NCBI RefSeq assembly: GCF_020172685.1
Contig: NZ_CP083986.1
Location: 3,517,973 to 3,581,972, forward strand
Reading direction: 5' to 3'
From: [Mycobacterium] nativiensis
GTDB lineage: Bacteria > Actinomycetota > Actinomycetes > Mycobacteriales > Mycobacteriaceae
Length of the DNA stretch: 64,000 nt
Part shown: positions 8,553 through 16,612 of the stretch, one piece after another
How positions within the stretch are numbered: position 1 is the first letter of the stretch
How the letters are laid out: the number at the start of each line of letters is the position of its first letter
Made by a program: the position numbers and the translations under genes
Notes under the pieces: model-generated
The model's input: only the letters and a program-made list of their open reading frames with translations
What the model was told of the DNA's origin: nothing
Database searches by the model: none

Positions 8553-9335
8553 GTGTTCCCCGAACTGTTTTCCGTGGCCGGTAAGACGGCCCTGGTCACC
8601 GGCGGCACCAGCGGGATCGGCTACATGATCGCCGAGGGTTATCTGCGCGCCGGCGTGCGGGTTTACATCTCCTCGCGCAAGCCCGAGGCCTGCCGACAGG
8701 CCGAGCAGGAACTCTCCCAGTTCGGCGAGGTGCACGCGATCCCGGCCGATGTCAGCCGAGAAGACCAGTGCCGCAGCATGATCGACGCTATCGCTGCGCG
8801 AGAAGACCGGCTGCACATCCTGGTCAACAATGCCGGGGCCACCTGGGGCGCGCCCTTCGACGAGTTCCCGTCGGCCGCCTTCGACAAGGTGCTGACCCTC
8901 AACGTCAAGGCGCCGTTCGTGCTGACCCAGCTGGCCCGGCCACTGCTGGAGGCGGCCTCGGCTGCCGACAATCCCGCCCGGGTGATCAACATCGGTTCGA
9001 TCGACGGCCTGGCGGTACCCCGGGTGGGCAACTTCTCGTATTCGGCGTCCAAGGCGGCGATCCACCAGCTGACGCGGCACCTGGCCGCCGAACTGGCGCC
9101 GAGCATTCTGGTCAACGCGATCGCCCCCGGCCCGTTCCCGTCGAAGATGATGGCCGCCACCCTCGACGCCGTCGGCGAACAGCTCGCTGCCGCCAGCCCG
9201 GTCAAGCGCATCGGCCGCACCGAGGACATCGCCGCCGCCGCGGTCTACCTGGCCGCGCCGGCCACCAATTTCATGACCGGAGCGGTTATTCCGCTCGACG
9301 GCGGGCTGAGCACCACCGCCGGCATCCGGCTATAA
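8553..9335 (+). CDS. Short-chain dehydrogenase/reductase (SDR)
   Basis: 260 residues from the GTG at 8553, which follows a GGGAAGGAG ribosome-binding site; the open frame upstream is not coding. It has the classical SDR layout: TGGTSGIG nucleotide motif (about 16-23), NNAGA (about 94), catalytic Ser in NIGSIDG, YSASK (Tyr/Lys pair) and the C-terminal PLDGG. An NAD(P)-dependent hydroxyacyl-CoA or alcohol oxidoreductase is likely; the substrate is unknown. It is followed 12 bp later by the crotonase and probably repressed by the divergent TetR. Confidence 0.9.
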   Translation: MFPELFSVAGKTALVTGGTSGIGYMIAEGYLRAGVRVYISSRKPEACRQAEQELSQFGEVHAIPADVSREDQCRSMIDAIAAREDRLHILVNNAGATWGAPFDEFPSAAFDKVLTLNVKAPFVLTQLARPLLEAASAADNPARVINIGSIDGLAVPRVGNFSYSASKAAIHQLTRHLAAELAPSILVNAIAPGPFPSKMMAATLDAVGEQLAAASPVKRIGRTEDIAAAAVYLAAPATNFMTGAVIPLDGGLSTTAGIRL

Positions 9336-9347
9336 GGGAGGACTCCT

Positions 9348-10130
9348 GTGAGCTATGAAAACCTGACCGTCCGCCGAGACGGCCATGTGCAGATCATCGG
9401 CCTGGACCGCCCCGACAAGCGCAACGCGTTCAACTCCGCGATGCTGCGCGAACTGGCCGCCGCCTACGGGGAATTCGACGCCGACGACAGCCTCCGGGCC
9501 GCCGTGCTCTACGGCGAGGGACCGATGTTCACCGCCGGCCTGGACCTGGCCAGTGTCGCCGCCGACATCGCGAACAATGTCTCGCACGTTCCCGACGGCG
9601 GCATCAATCCGTGGCAGGTCGACGGCCGGCAACTGTCCAAACCGGTGGTCACCGCCGTGCACGGCAAGGTGCTGACCCTGGGCATCGAGCTGATGCTGGC
9701 CGGCGACATCGCCATCGCCGCCGAGTCGGCCACCTTCGCGCAGTTGGAAATCGCCCGCGGCATATACCCGTTCGGCGGGGCCACCATCCGATTCCCCCGG
9801 GCAACCGGCTGGGGAAACGCCATGCGCTGGATATTGACCGCCGACACCTTCGACGCCCGCGAGGCCCATCGCATCGGCCTCGTGCAGGAGGTGGTGCCCG
9901 ACGGCGAGCAGCTGACCCGCGCCATCGAGATCGCCCAGACCATCGCCCGGCAGGCGCCGCTGGGCGTTCAGGCCACCCTGCGCAGCGCCCGTCAGGCGGT
10001 ACGCGACGGCGACGCCGCGGCCGAAGCCGACCTGGTCCCCACCGTGCAGAAGTTGTTCGCCACCGAGGACGCCGCGATCGGGGTGCAGGCGTTCCTGGCT
10101 CGCAGCACCGCGGAGTTCGTCGGCCGCTGA
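9348..10130 (+). CDS. Enoyl-CoA hydratase/isomerase (crotonase) family protein
   Basis: 260 residues, start preceded by a GGGAGGA site. Crotonase features: DRPDKRNAFNSAM near the N-terminus, the oxyanion-hole segment PMFTAGLDL, and AVHGKVLTLGIELMLAGDIAIA. The Glu of AQLEIARG is present, but the second catalytic Glu region of true hydratases is altered (IYPFGGATIRFPR). The reaction may therefore be hydration, isomerisation or another crotonase chemistry. It forms a two-gene unit with the SDR. Confidence 0.88.
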   Translation: MSYENLTVRRDGHVQIIGLDRPDKRNAFNSAMLRELAAAYGEFDADDSLRAAVLYGEGPMFTAGLDLASVAADIANNVSHVPDGGINPWQVDGRQLSKPVVTAVHGKVLTLGIELMLAGDIAIAAESATFAQLEIARGIYPFGGATIRFPRATGWGNAMRWILTADTFDAREAHRIGLVQEVVPDGEQLTRAIEIAQTIARQAPLGVQATLRSARQAVRDGDAAAEADLVPTVQKLFATEDAAIGVQAFLARSTAEFVGR

Positions 10131-10162
10131 GTTCGCGGAGACTCTTGCCAGAGGTCAAAACA

Positions 10163-10180
10163 AAAAGTAACGTCACTTTT
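10163..10180. promoter_or_regulatory. Inverted repeat before the cupin dioxygenase operon (candidate operator)
   Basis: AAAAGT-AACGTC-ACTTTT is a perfect 6-bp inverted repeat with a 6-bp spacer inside an A/T-rich 20-bp island. It lies 43 bp upstream of the dioxygenase start and 33 bp after the crotonase stop. It marks a probable regulated promoter for the next operon. The TetR at 14721 inside that operon is the natural candidate regulator. Confidence 0.6.
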
Positions 10181-10222
10181 AGTTTCTGCCTCGCATCCGC
10201 ACGAGCTCTCCGGGAGTCGCCG

Positions 10223-11329
10223 ATGGAATCCTTCGTCCACCTGCGCAAAGGCACCACACCGCGCCGCCTGCATGCCGACCTCGACGGCCTCAAGGACGAC
10301 GAACTGGGCCGCGGCGGCTTCACCGGCCGCACCGCCAACATGTATCGGCGCAACGACCCGACCGCCTACCGTGCCGACGGCCCTTTGCGCCCGATCGATG
10401 TGCTGTCCACACAACTGGAACCGGCCGACGCCACCGACCCCGCGGGCCAACCGCTGCAGCTGTTCCACAACGCCGACTGCTCCATCTCACTGTCCCGGCG
10501 CTCCGCTGAAATGCCGTTTCACGTCCGCTACGTCGACGGCGACCTGCTCTGCTTCGTGCACGCCGGATCCGGGCGGCTGGAAACCGAATTCGGGCCGCTG
10601 GACTACCGCGAGGGCGACTGGATCTACCTACCCAAGGCGACCACCTGGCGGCAGCTGCCCGCGGCCCAGACGACGCTGCTGCTGATTGCGGCCACCGATG
10701 AGTTCCGGGTTCCCCCGCCGGGTCCGCTGGGCCGGCATTTCCCGTTCGATCCGTCGCAGGCGGTCATCCCCGAGCCGGCTCCCATCGACGACGACGGGCG
10801 CGACCAGTACGAGGTCCGGCTGATTCACCGGCCCATCGATGGGGTTGAGACGACATCTCTTGTTTACCAACACAATCCGATCGACGTGGAAGGATGGCGC
10901 GGCGACAACTTCGCGTTCACCTTCAACATCGCCGACTACAACGTCGTCACCTCCGACAGCGTGCACCTGCCCCCGACGGTGCACCTGTTCATGCAGGCCA
11001 CCGGCGTGTACGTGATGAACTTCCTGCCCAAGCCCGCCGAAGGGGTGCCCGGCACCGAACGCACCCCGTGGTATCACCGCAACGTCGACTACGACGAGAT
11101 CGCGTTCTTCCACGGCGGATCGCTCTACGGAATACCGATGCCGCCGGGCCTGATCAGCCACGCACCGCAGGGCGTGCACCACGGCGCCCCGGAGGCCGCC
11201 CGCGAACGCGCCCGCCGCAAGTTCGACGACTACCCCCGGGTCGACTGGCAGGTGATCGCGATCGACACCCGACGACGACTCACTCCCTCCGCGGAAGTTC
11301 TCGCCAAAGACCTAGGACAGCACGCATGA
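10223..11329 (+). CDS. Cupin dioxygenase, homogentisate 1,2-dioxygenase-like
   Basis: 368 residues from the ATG at 10223 (CGGGAG site upstream). The two-barrel cupin resembles the short homogentisate 1,2-dioxygenase family: PFHVRYVDGDLLCFVHAGSGRLETEFG in the N-terminal barrel, then PWYHRNVDYDEIAFFHGG and HAPQGVHHGAP in the C-terminal barrel. His285, Glu292 and His319/320 are candidate Fe(II) ligands. Homogentisate dioxygenases open an aromatic ring, but no maleylacetoacetate isomerase or fumarylacetoacetase is nearby, so another substrate is likely. The downstream hydrolase overlaps by 4 bp. Confidence 0.82.
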   Translation: MESFVHLRKGTTPRRLHADLDGLKDDELGRGGFTGRTANMYRRNDPTAYRADGPLRPIDVLSTQLEPADATDPAGQPLQLFHNADCSISLSRRSAEMPFHVRYVDGDLLCFVHAGSGRLETEFGPLDYREGDWIYLPKATTWRQLPAAQTTLLLIAATDEFRVPPPGPLGRHFPFDPSQAVIPEPAPIDDDGRDQYEVRLIHRPIDGVETTSLVYQHNPIDVEGWRGDNFAFTFNIADYNVVTSDSVHLPPTVHLFMQATGVYVMNFLPKPAEGVPGTERTPWYHRNVDYDEIAFFHGGSLYGIPMPPGLISHAPQGVHHGAPEAARERARRKFDDYPRVDWQVIAIDTRRRLTPSAEVLAKDLGQHA

Positions 11330-12510
11330 CCGCCAAGCACGACTACGAACGTCTCCCCTATCTGATTGCCTACCAAAATGACTCGGGGGTCCGCGACGTC
11401 TACGGCGGAGTCGCCGAACTGGTGGTGCTGGAGAGTTATCTGCTGCGCCCCAAGGGCACGCCGAGCGACACCGTGCTGGTGTTCATGCACCCGATCGGCG
11501 GCGGCGCCTACCTGCCGATGGTCAACGCCCTGGCTCGTGCCGGACACCACGTCATTTACTGCAACAGCCGTTTCCGCGGCACCGACTCCGCGCTGCTGAT
11601 GGAGAAGGTGGTCCAAGACCTCGGCGAATGCATCAAAGACGCCAAGAACCGGCTCGGCTATTCGAAGGTGGTGCTGGCCGGATGGAGCGGCGGCGGCTCG
11701 CTGTCGCTGTTCTACCAGCAGCAGGCGCAGCACCCGACCGTGACCGCCAGCCCGTCCGGCGATGGCCCGGACCTCACCAAGCTCGGGCTCATCCCGGCCG
11801 ACGGGGTGATGCTGCTGGCCGCCCACATCAGCCGGCACGGCACCATGACCGAATGGCTGGACGCCTCCATCCTCGATGAGACCGACCCGACCAGGCGTGA
11901 CCCGGAACTGGATCTCTACAACCCGGACAACCCCAACCAACCGCCCTACAGCGCGGAATTCCTGGACCGCTACCGGACCGCCCAGATCGACCGCAACCGC
12001 CGGATCACCACCTGGGTCAAGGAAAAACTGGCTGAGCTCAAGGGCGCCGGACGTCCAGACGACGAGTTCGGGTTCGTGGTGCACGGCACCATGGCCGACC
12101 CGCGCTGGCTGGATCCGGCCGTCGACCCCAACGACCGCGCTCCCGGCAGCTGTTATCTGGGTGATCCCGCGGTGGTGAACATGAGCCCGGTCGGATTGGC
12201 GCGATTCTGCACCCTGCGCAGCTGGCTGTCGCAGTGGAGCTACGACGACGCCAACGGTGACGGTCTGGACTGCGGCGCCGACATCGCCGTTCCCACCCTG
12301 GTGATCGGCAACATGGCCGACGACGCCTGCACCCCCAGCCACACCCGCCGGCTGTTCGAGGCGATCGGTACCAGTGACAAGCAGATGCACGAAATCCCCG
12401 GCGCCAACCACTATTACGCCGGACCGGATCAGCGCGACGCGCTGCGACAGGCCGTAACGATCGTCAGTGATTGGCTGGCCCAGCATGATTTCGTAGGCTC
12501 GTCGGCATGA
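11326..12510 (+). CDS. Alpha/beta-hydrolase family protein
   Basis: 394 residues starting with ATG at 11326 inside the dioxygenase stop (ATGA). The nucleophile elbow is GWSGGGS (about 120-126), an oxyanion segment is FMHPIGGG, and the late His lies in GANHYYAG. An insertion of about 130 residues between strands makes it longer than simple esterases. Overlap with the dioxygenase suggests it hydrolyses the ring-cleavage product or an ester feeding it; this is inference. Confidence 0.82.
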   Translation: MTAKHDYERLPYLIAYQNDSGVRDVYGGVAELVVLESYLLRPKGTPSDTVLVFMHPIGGGAYLPMVNALARAGHHVIYCNSRFRGTDSALLMEKVVQDLGECIKDAKNRLGYSKVVLAGWSGGGSLSLFYQQQAQHPTVTASPSGDGPDLTKLGLIPADGVMLLAAHISRHGTMTEWLDASILDETDPTRRDPELDLYNPDNPNQPPYSAEFLDRYRTAQIDRNRRITTWVKEKLAELKGAGRPDDEFGFVVHGTMADPRWLDPAVDPNDRAPGSCYLGDPAVVNMSPVGLARFCTLRSWLSQWSYDDANGDGLDCGADIAVPTLVIGNMADDACTPSHTRRLFEAIGTSDKQMHEIPGANHYYAGPDQRDALRQAVTIVSDWLAQHDFVGSSA

Positions 12511-12530
12511 CCTCCGCCGACGACGATGCA

Positions 12531-12565
12531 GTGGGGGCACCCCCAGCCGCTCAGCGGCGAGGGGG
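12531..12565. repeat. Short GC-rich palindromic intergenic element
   Basis: A compact structure of nested hairpins: GGGGGCACCCCC, then GCCGCT-C-AGCGGC, then a run of G that can pair with the first C run. It lies between the hydrolase stop (12510) and the CoA-transferase start (12603), where the other junctions of the operon overlap. It looks like one of the dispersed short palindromic elements of mycobacterial genomes. No second copy was found in this window. Confidence 0.5.
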
Positions 12566-12602
12566 ATGGAGCGCCAGCGGAACGATGAGGAGGAGCGGCG
12601 CA

Positions 12603-13811
12603 ATGAACACCGCCACCGGCGCACTCGACGGCATCCGGGTTCTGGAGCTCGGCACCCTGATCTCCGGTCCGTTCGCCGGGCGTCTGCTCGGCGACATGGG
12701 TGCCGAGGTCATCAAGGTCGAGCTGCCCGGCAAACCCGACCCGTTGCGCACCTGGGGGCAGGCCGAACTCGACGGGCACCACTTCTTCTGGACCGTGCAC
12801 GCCCGCAACAAGAAGGCCGTCACGCTGGACCTACGCGAAGGTCGGGGACGCGAGCTGTTCCTGGAGCTCATCGAGCACTGCGACATCGTCGTGGAGAACT
12901 TCCGCCCCGGCACCCTGGAGCGCTGGGACCTGGGCTTCGACGTGCTGCGCGAGCACAACCCGGGCATTATTCTGGTGCGGGTCTCCGGCTACGGGCAGAC
13001 CGGACCGGACGCCCACAAGGCCGGATACGCCTCGGTCGCCGAGGCGGCCAGCGGGCTGCGGCACATGAACGGCTTTCCCGGCGGGCCACCACCGCGGCTG
13101 GCGCTGTCGCTCGGCGACAGCCTGGCCGGCATGTTCGCCGCGCAGGGCGCACTGGCTGCCCTGTACCGACGGACCGTCACCGGTGAGGGCCAAGTCGTCG
13201 ACGTCGCCCTGACCGAATCCTGTTTGGCCATCCAGGAATCCACCATCCCCGACTACGACGTCGGCGGCGTGGTGCGTGGGCCGTCCGGCACTCGACTCGA
13301 GGGCATCGCCCCGTCGAACATCTATCAGGCGAGCGACGGCAGCTGGGTGGTGATCGCAGCCAACCAGGACAGCGTGTTCGCCCGGCTGTGCAAGGCGATG
13401 GACTCCCCCGAGCTCGCAGCCGACCCCCGGTTCGCCGATCACGGTGCGCGCGGCCGCAATCAGGACGAGCTCGACGGCATCATCCGCGACTGGGCCGCCC
13501 AGCGTGCTCCCGACGACATCATCGCGACGCTCAGCGCGGCCGGGGTGATCTCCGGGCCGATCAACACCGTCGCCGACGTCGTCAACGACCCGCAGTTGCG
13601 GGCTCGCGGCATGATCGCCGAGCACTGGGACGAGGGCGCCGAACGCAGCGTGTTGGGGCCCGGGATCATCCCGGTGCTCTCCGACACGCCGGGCGCCATC
13701 CGCAACGCCGGATCGGCCCGGCCCGGCCAACACAACGACGAGGTCTACACCGGGCTGCTCGGCAAGACCGGCGCGGAACTGGACTCCCTGCGCTCGGAGG
13801 GGGTGCTGTGA
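12603..13811 (+). CDS. CaiB/BaiF-family CoA transferase
   Basis: 402 residues from the ATG at 12603, behind a strong AGGAGG-type site. An in-frame ATG at 12507 overlaps the previous stop but would translate the palindromic element into a low-complexity leader, so it is disfavoured. Family III CoA-transferase features: GIRVLELGTLISGPFAGRLL, GAEVIKVE, NKKAVTLDL, and the probable catalytic Asp in SLGDSLAGM. It activates a carboxylic acid by transfer of CoA. It overlaps the next gene by 4 bp (GTGA). Confidence 0.92.
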   Translation: MNTATGALDGIRVLELGTLISGPFAGRLLGDMGAEVIKVELPGKPDPLRTWGQAELDGHHFFWTVHARNKKAVTLDLREGRGRELFLELIEHCDIVVENFRPGTLERWDLGFDVLREHNPGIILVRVSGYGQTGPDAHKAGYASVAEAASGLRHMNGFPGGPPPRLALSLGDSLAGMFAAQGALAALYRRTVTGEGQVVDVALTESCLAIQESTIPDYDVGGVVRGPSGTRLEGIAPSNIYQASDGSWVVIAANQDSVFARLCKAMDSPELAADPRFADHGARGRNQDELDGIIRDWAAQRAPDDIIATLSAAGVISGPINTVADVVNDPQLRARGMIAEHWDEGAERSVLGPGIIPVLSDTPGAIRNAGSARPGQHNDEVYTGLLGKTGAELDSLRSEGVL

Positions 13812-14713
13812 CAACGCTGCCCGGCAAGGTCGCGATCCGCGAGGTCGCACTGCGCGACGGCCTGCAGATCGAGAAGCCGATCCCGTTGAGCGCCAAGCTC
13901 GAACTGCTGGCCGCGATCGCCGCCACCGGGGTGCGCGAGGTCGAGGTGACCTCGTTCGTATCACCGACCAAGGTTCCGGCGCTCGCCGATGCCGCCGAAC
14001 TCGCCGCCGAGCTGTGGCGCTACCCGGCGATCGAGTTCTCCGCGTTGGTCGCCAGCCCCGGCGGTGCGGCCCGCGCGGTGGCCGCCGGTCTGAGATCGAT
14101 CGAGTACGTGGTGTGCGCGTCGGATTCGTTCAGCGAGGCCAACGTGGGCCGCTCGACTGCTGATGCCACCGCGGCGATCGCCGACATCACCGCCATCGCC
14201 CACGACGCCGGTGCGTCGATCGAGGTGATCATCGCCACCGCGTGGGACTGTCCGTTCGACGGCCCCACCCCGCCCCGGCGCGTCACCGACATCGCCGAAT
14301 CGGCAACCGGTTTCGGCGTCGACCGACTTGCCATCGCCGACACCATCGGCACCACCACCCCCCGGCGGGTCACCGACCTGATCGCGGCGGTGCGTCCGAT
14401 CATCGGCGACATCCCCCTGGGCGCCCATTTCCACAACACTCGCGGCAGCGGGCTGGCCAGCGCGTACGCCGCGGTCAGCGCCGGCGTCACGCGCCTGGAC
14501 GCCTCCGCCGGCGGCCTGGGCGGCTGCCCGTTCGCGCCCGGCGCCACGGGCAACATCGCCACCGAGGACCTGGCCTACCTGCTGGGTGACTGCGGCATCG
14601 ACACCGGCATCGACCTGGACGCCGCCATTGCCGCGGCCGGGGTCGCCAGTTCCGTCGTCGGACACGGCTTGCCCAGCGCACTGCTGGCCGCCGGGGACCG
14701 CAGGCGGGACTGA
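13808..14713 (+). CDS. Hydroxymethylglutaryl-CoA lyase family protein
   Basis: 301 residues, GTG start overlapping the transferase stop. DRE-TIM metallolyase motifs: REVALRDGLQIE (metal/catalytic Arg-Asp), EVTSFVSPTKVP, HFHNTRGSG (metal His) and GGLGGCPFAPGATGN with the catalytic Cys of HMG-CoA lyases. The family cleaves 3-hydroxy-3-methylglutaryl-CoA or related acyl-CoAs to acetyl-CoA plus an oxo acid. Coupling to a CoA transferase suggests the operon activates then cleaves a branched hydroxyacid. Confidence 0.9.
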   Translation: MTTLPGKVAIREVALRDGLQIEKPIPLSAKLELLAAIAATGVREVEVTSFVSPTKVPALADAAELAAELWRYPAIEFSALVASPGGAARAVAAGLRSIEYVVCASDSFSEANVGRSTADATAAIADITAIAHDAGASIEVIIATAWDCPFDGPTPPRRVTDIAESATGFGVDRLAIADTIGTTTPRRVTDLIAAVRPIIGDIPLGAHFHNTRGSGLASAYAAVSAGVTRLDASAGGLGGCPFAPGATGNIATEDLAYLLGDCGIDTGIDLDAAIAAAGVASSVVGHGLPSALLAAGDRRRD

Positions 14714-14720
14714 GCGCTTG

Positions 14721-15332
14721 ATGGCCAGCCAGCGTGAGCTCAGCTCGAAGGGCCGCCAGACCCGCGGGGCGATCGAGCAGGCCGCCCGAGAGCTGTTCGC
14801 CGAGCGTGGCTTTCACGGCACCACGCTGGCCGACATCACCTCGGCAGCCGGCAAGTCACCGGCGGTGCTCTACCGGTATTTCAGCGACAAAGAGGACCTG
14901 CTGGCCGCGCTGGCCGAATCGTTCCTGACCGACGTGGTCGAGCCCTCGGGATTGAAGATGCGGCTGCCGGATTCCTCGCACGACACCGATTTCTTCGCGT
15001 CGGTGGTCAGCGCCTACTGGGGGATGTTCAAGCAGAACATCGGCATCATGATCGCCGTGGCCCAGCTCGCCGCCACCAACCAGCGATTCGCCGGGCTGCA
15101 GAACGAGTTCCGCCGGTTCGGCATGGAGATCGTGGCGGCCTCGGTCCGGCGAGCCCAGCAGCAGGGTCACGGCCTGGACCTCGACCCGGACCACACCGCG
15201 GCGGCCATCGCGTTGCTGTTCGAGAACTTCACCGTCGTCTTCGTCGGTCCGTCCGGAGCGGGTTGGCGCATCAGTGACGGCGACGCGATTGCGACGCTGT
15301 CGACGATCTGGAGAAAGACCCTGTACGGCTGA
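14721..15332 (+). CDS. TetR-family transcriptional regulator
   Basis: 203 residues. The N-terminal HTH is classical (AIEQAARELFAERGFHGTTLADITSAAGKSPAVLYRYFSDKEDLL, about 16-60). It starts 7 bp after the lyase stop and is in the same direction, so it is co-transcribed with the enzymes and probably autoregulates the unit. The dyads at 10163-10180 and around 8495 are candidate sites. The effector is unknown, possibly an acyl-CoA. Confidence 0.9.
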   Translation: MASQRELSSKGRQTRGAIEQAARELFAERGFHGTTLADITSAAGKSPAVLYRYFSDKEDLLAALAESFLTDVVEPSGLKMRLPDSSHDTDFFASVVSAYWGMFKQNIGIMIAVAQLAATNQRFAGLQNEFRRFGMEIVAASVRRAQQQGHGLDLDPDHTAAAIALLFENFTVVFVGPSGAGWRISDGDAIATLSTIWRKTLYG

Positions 15333-15370
15333 TAACTGTGTCGGCTTAACGACCACTCGAAGGAGAAGCG

Positions 15371-16612
15371 ATGGACTTCACCCTGCCTGACCACCTGCCG
15401 GGCGTGCTCGCCGAGATGGACGCCTTCATCGAACGCGAGATCGCTCCACTGCAGGCCGAGAACATGCAGTACTTCGACCATCGCCGCGAATTCGCCCGCA
15501 CCGACGTCGAGCGCGACGGCATCCCGCGCCGCGAGTGGGAGGACCTGCTCGACGAGATGCGCCGCCGGGCCGACGCGGCGGGGTGGCTGCGCTACGGGCT
15601 ACCGTCGTCGCTGGGTGGCCGGGACGGGACCAATATCGACATGGCGGTGATTCGGGAACACCTGGCGCACAAGGGACTCGGCCTGCACAACGACCTCCAG
15701 GACGAATCCTCGATCGTCGGCAACTTCCCGCAGGTCATCATGATGGAGCGGTTCGGCACCGACGAGCAGCGCCGCGAGTTCTCGCAGGCCATGATCACCG
15801 GCGAGCGGTCGATGGCGTTCGGCCTCACCGAGCCGGAACACGGCTCGGACGCAACCTGGATGGAGACCCGCGCCGAACCCGACGGAGGCAGCTGGGTGAT
15901 CAACGGCGCCAAGCGCTTCAACACCGGAGTGCACCGGGCCACCCATGACCTGGTCTTCGCCCGCACTTCCGGGGAGGCCGGCGACGCGCTGGGTATCACC
16001 GCATTTCTGGTGCCCACCGACGCGCCCGGTTTCACCGTCCCGTTCTACTGGTGGACGTTCAATATGCCCACCGATCACGGTGAGGTCGAGCTCAAAGATG
16101 TCCGGGTGCCCGCCGAGGCGGTGCTGGGCGAGGTGGATCGCGGCCTGGAGGTGGCCCAGACCTTCCTGCATGAGAACCGAATCCGTCAGGCCGCCTCGAG
16201 CCTGGGCGCCGCCCAGTACTGCATCGACCGGGCCGCCGAATACGCCGCGCAGCGCCGGGTGTTCGGCAAGGCGCTGTCGACGCACCAGGCCATCCAGTGG
16301 CCGCTGGCCGAGCTGCAGACCGAGGCGCAGATGGTTCGGCTGTTGGTGCATTACGCGGCCTGGCACCTGGACCGTGACCACCACCTGGAGGTATCCGACA
16401 AGGTGTCGATGGCCAACTATCGCGCCAACCGGTTGGTGTGCAACGCCGCCGACCAGGCGATCCAGACCTTCGGCGGTCTCGGCTACACCCGGCACGAGCA
16501 GTTCGAGCACATCTACCGCCACCACCGCCGCTACCGGATCACCGAGGGCACCGAGGAGATCCAGATTCGCCGGGTTGCACAGCGACTGTTCGGTTTCGGC
16601 AGCCGGCGATGA
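15371..16612 (+). CDS. Acyl-CoA dehydrogenase of the ACAD10/11 (LvaC-like) type
   Basis: 413 residues; GAAGGAGAAG site before the ATG at 15371. Features: AFGLTEPEHGSDAT flavin/substrate loop, AAQRRVFGKALSTHQAI, and a C-terminal QTFGGLGYTRHEQFEHIYRHHRRYRITEGTEEIQ. The HIYRHHRRYRITEGT stretch is characteristic of the ACAD10/ACAD11 subgroup rather than straight-chain FadE enzymes. The next two genes encode an APH-type kinase and a DUF6285 protein, overlapping by 4 bp each. That is the gene set of the levulinate/4-hydroxyacid system, in which the dehydrogenase acts on 4-phosphoacyl-CoA. Confidence 0.9.
   Translation: MDFTLPDHLPGVLAEMDAFIEREIAPLQAENMQYFDHRREFARTDVERDGIPRREWEDLLDEMRRRADAAGWLRYGLPSSLGGRDGTNIDMAVIREHLAHKGLGLHNDLQDESSIVGNFPQVIMMERFGTDEQRREFSQAMITGERSMAFGLTEPEHGSDATWMETRAEPDGGSWVINGAKRFNTGVHRATHDLVFARTSGEAGDALGITAFLVPTDAPGFTVPFYWWTFNMPTDHGEVELKDVRVPAEAVLGEVDRGLEVAQTFLHENRIRQAASSLGAAQYCIDRAAEYAAQRRVFGKALSTHQAIQWPLAELQTEAQMVRLLVHYAAWHLDRDHHLEVSDKVSMANYRANRLVCNAADQAIQTFGGLGYTRHEQFEHIYRHHRRYRITEGTEEIQIRRVAQRLFGFGSRR

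Noticed and set aside
12507..12602. Upstream ATG as the start of the CoA transferase
   Set aside because: It would translate the palindromic element into a low-complexity leader; the ATG at 12603 has a strong ribosome-binding site and begins at the conserved N-terminus.
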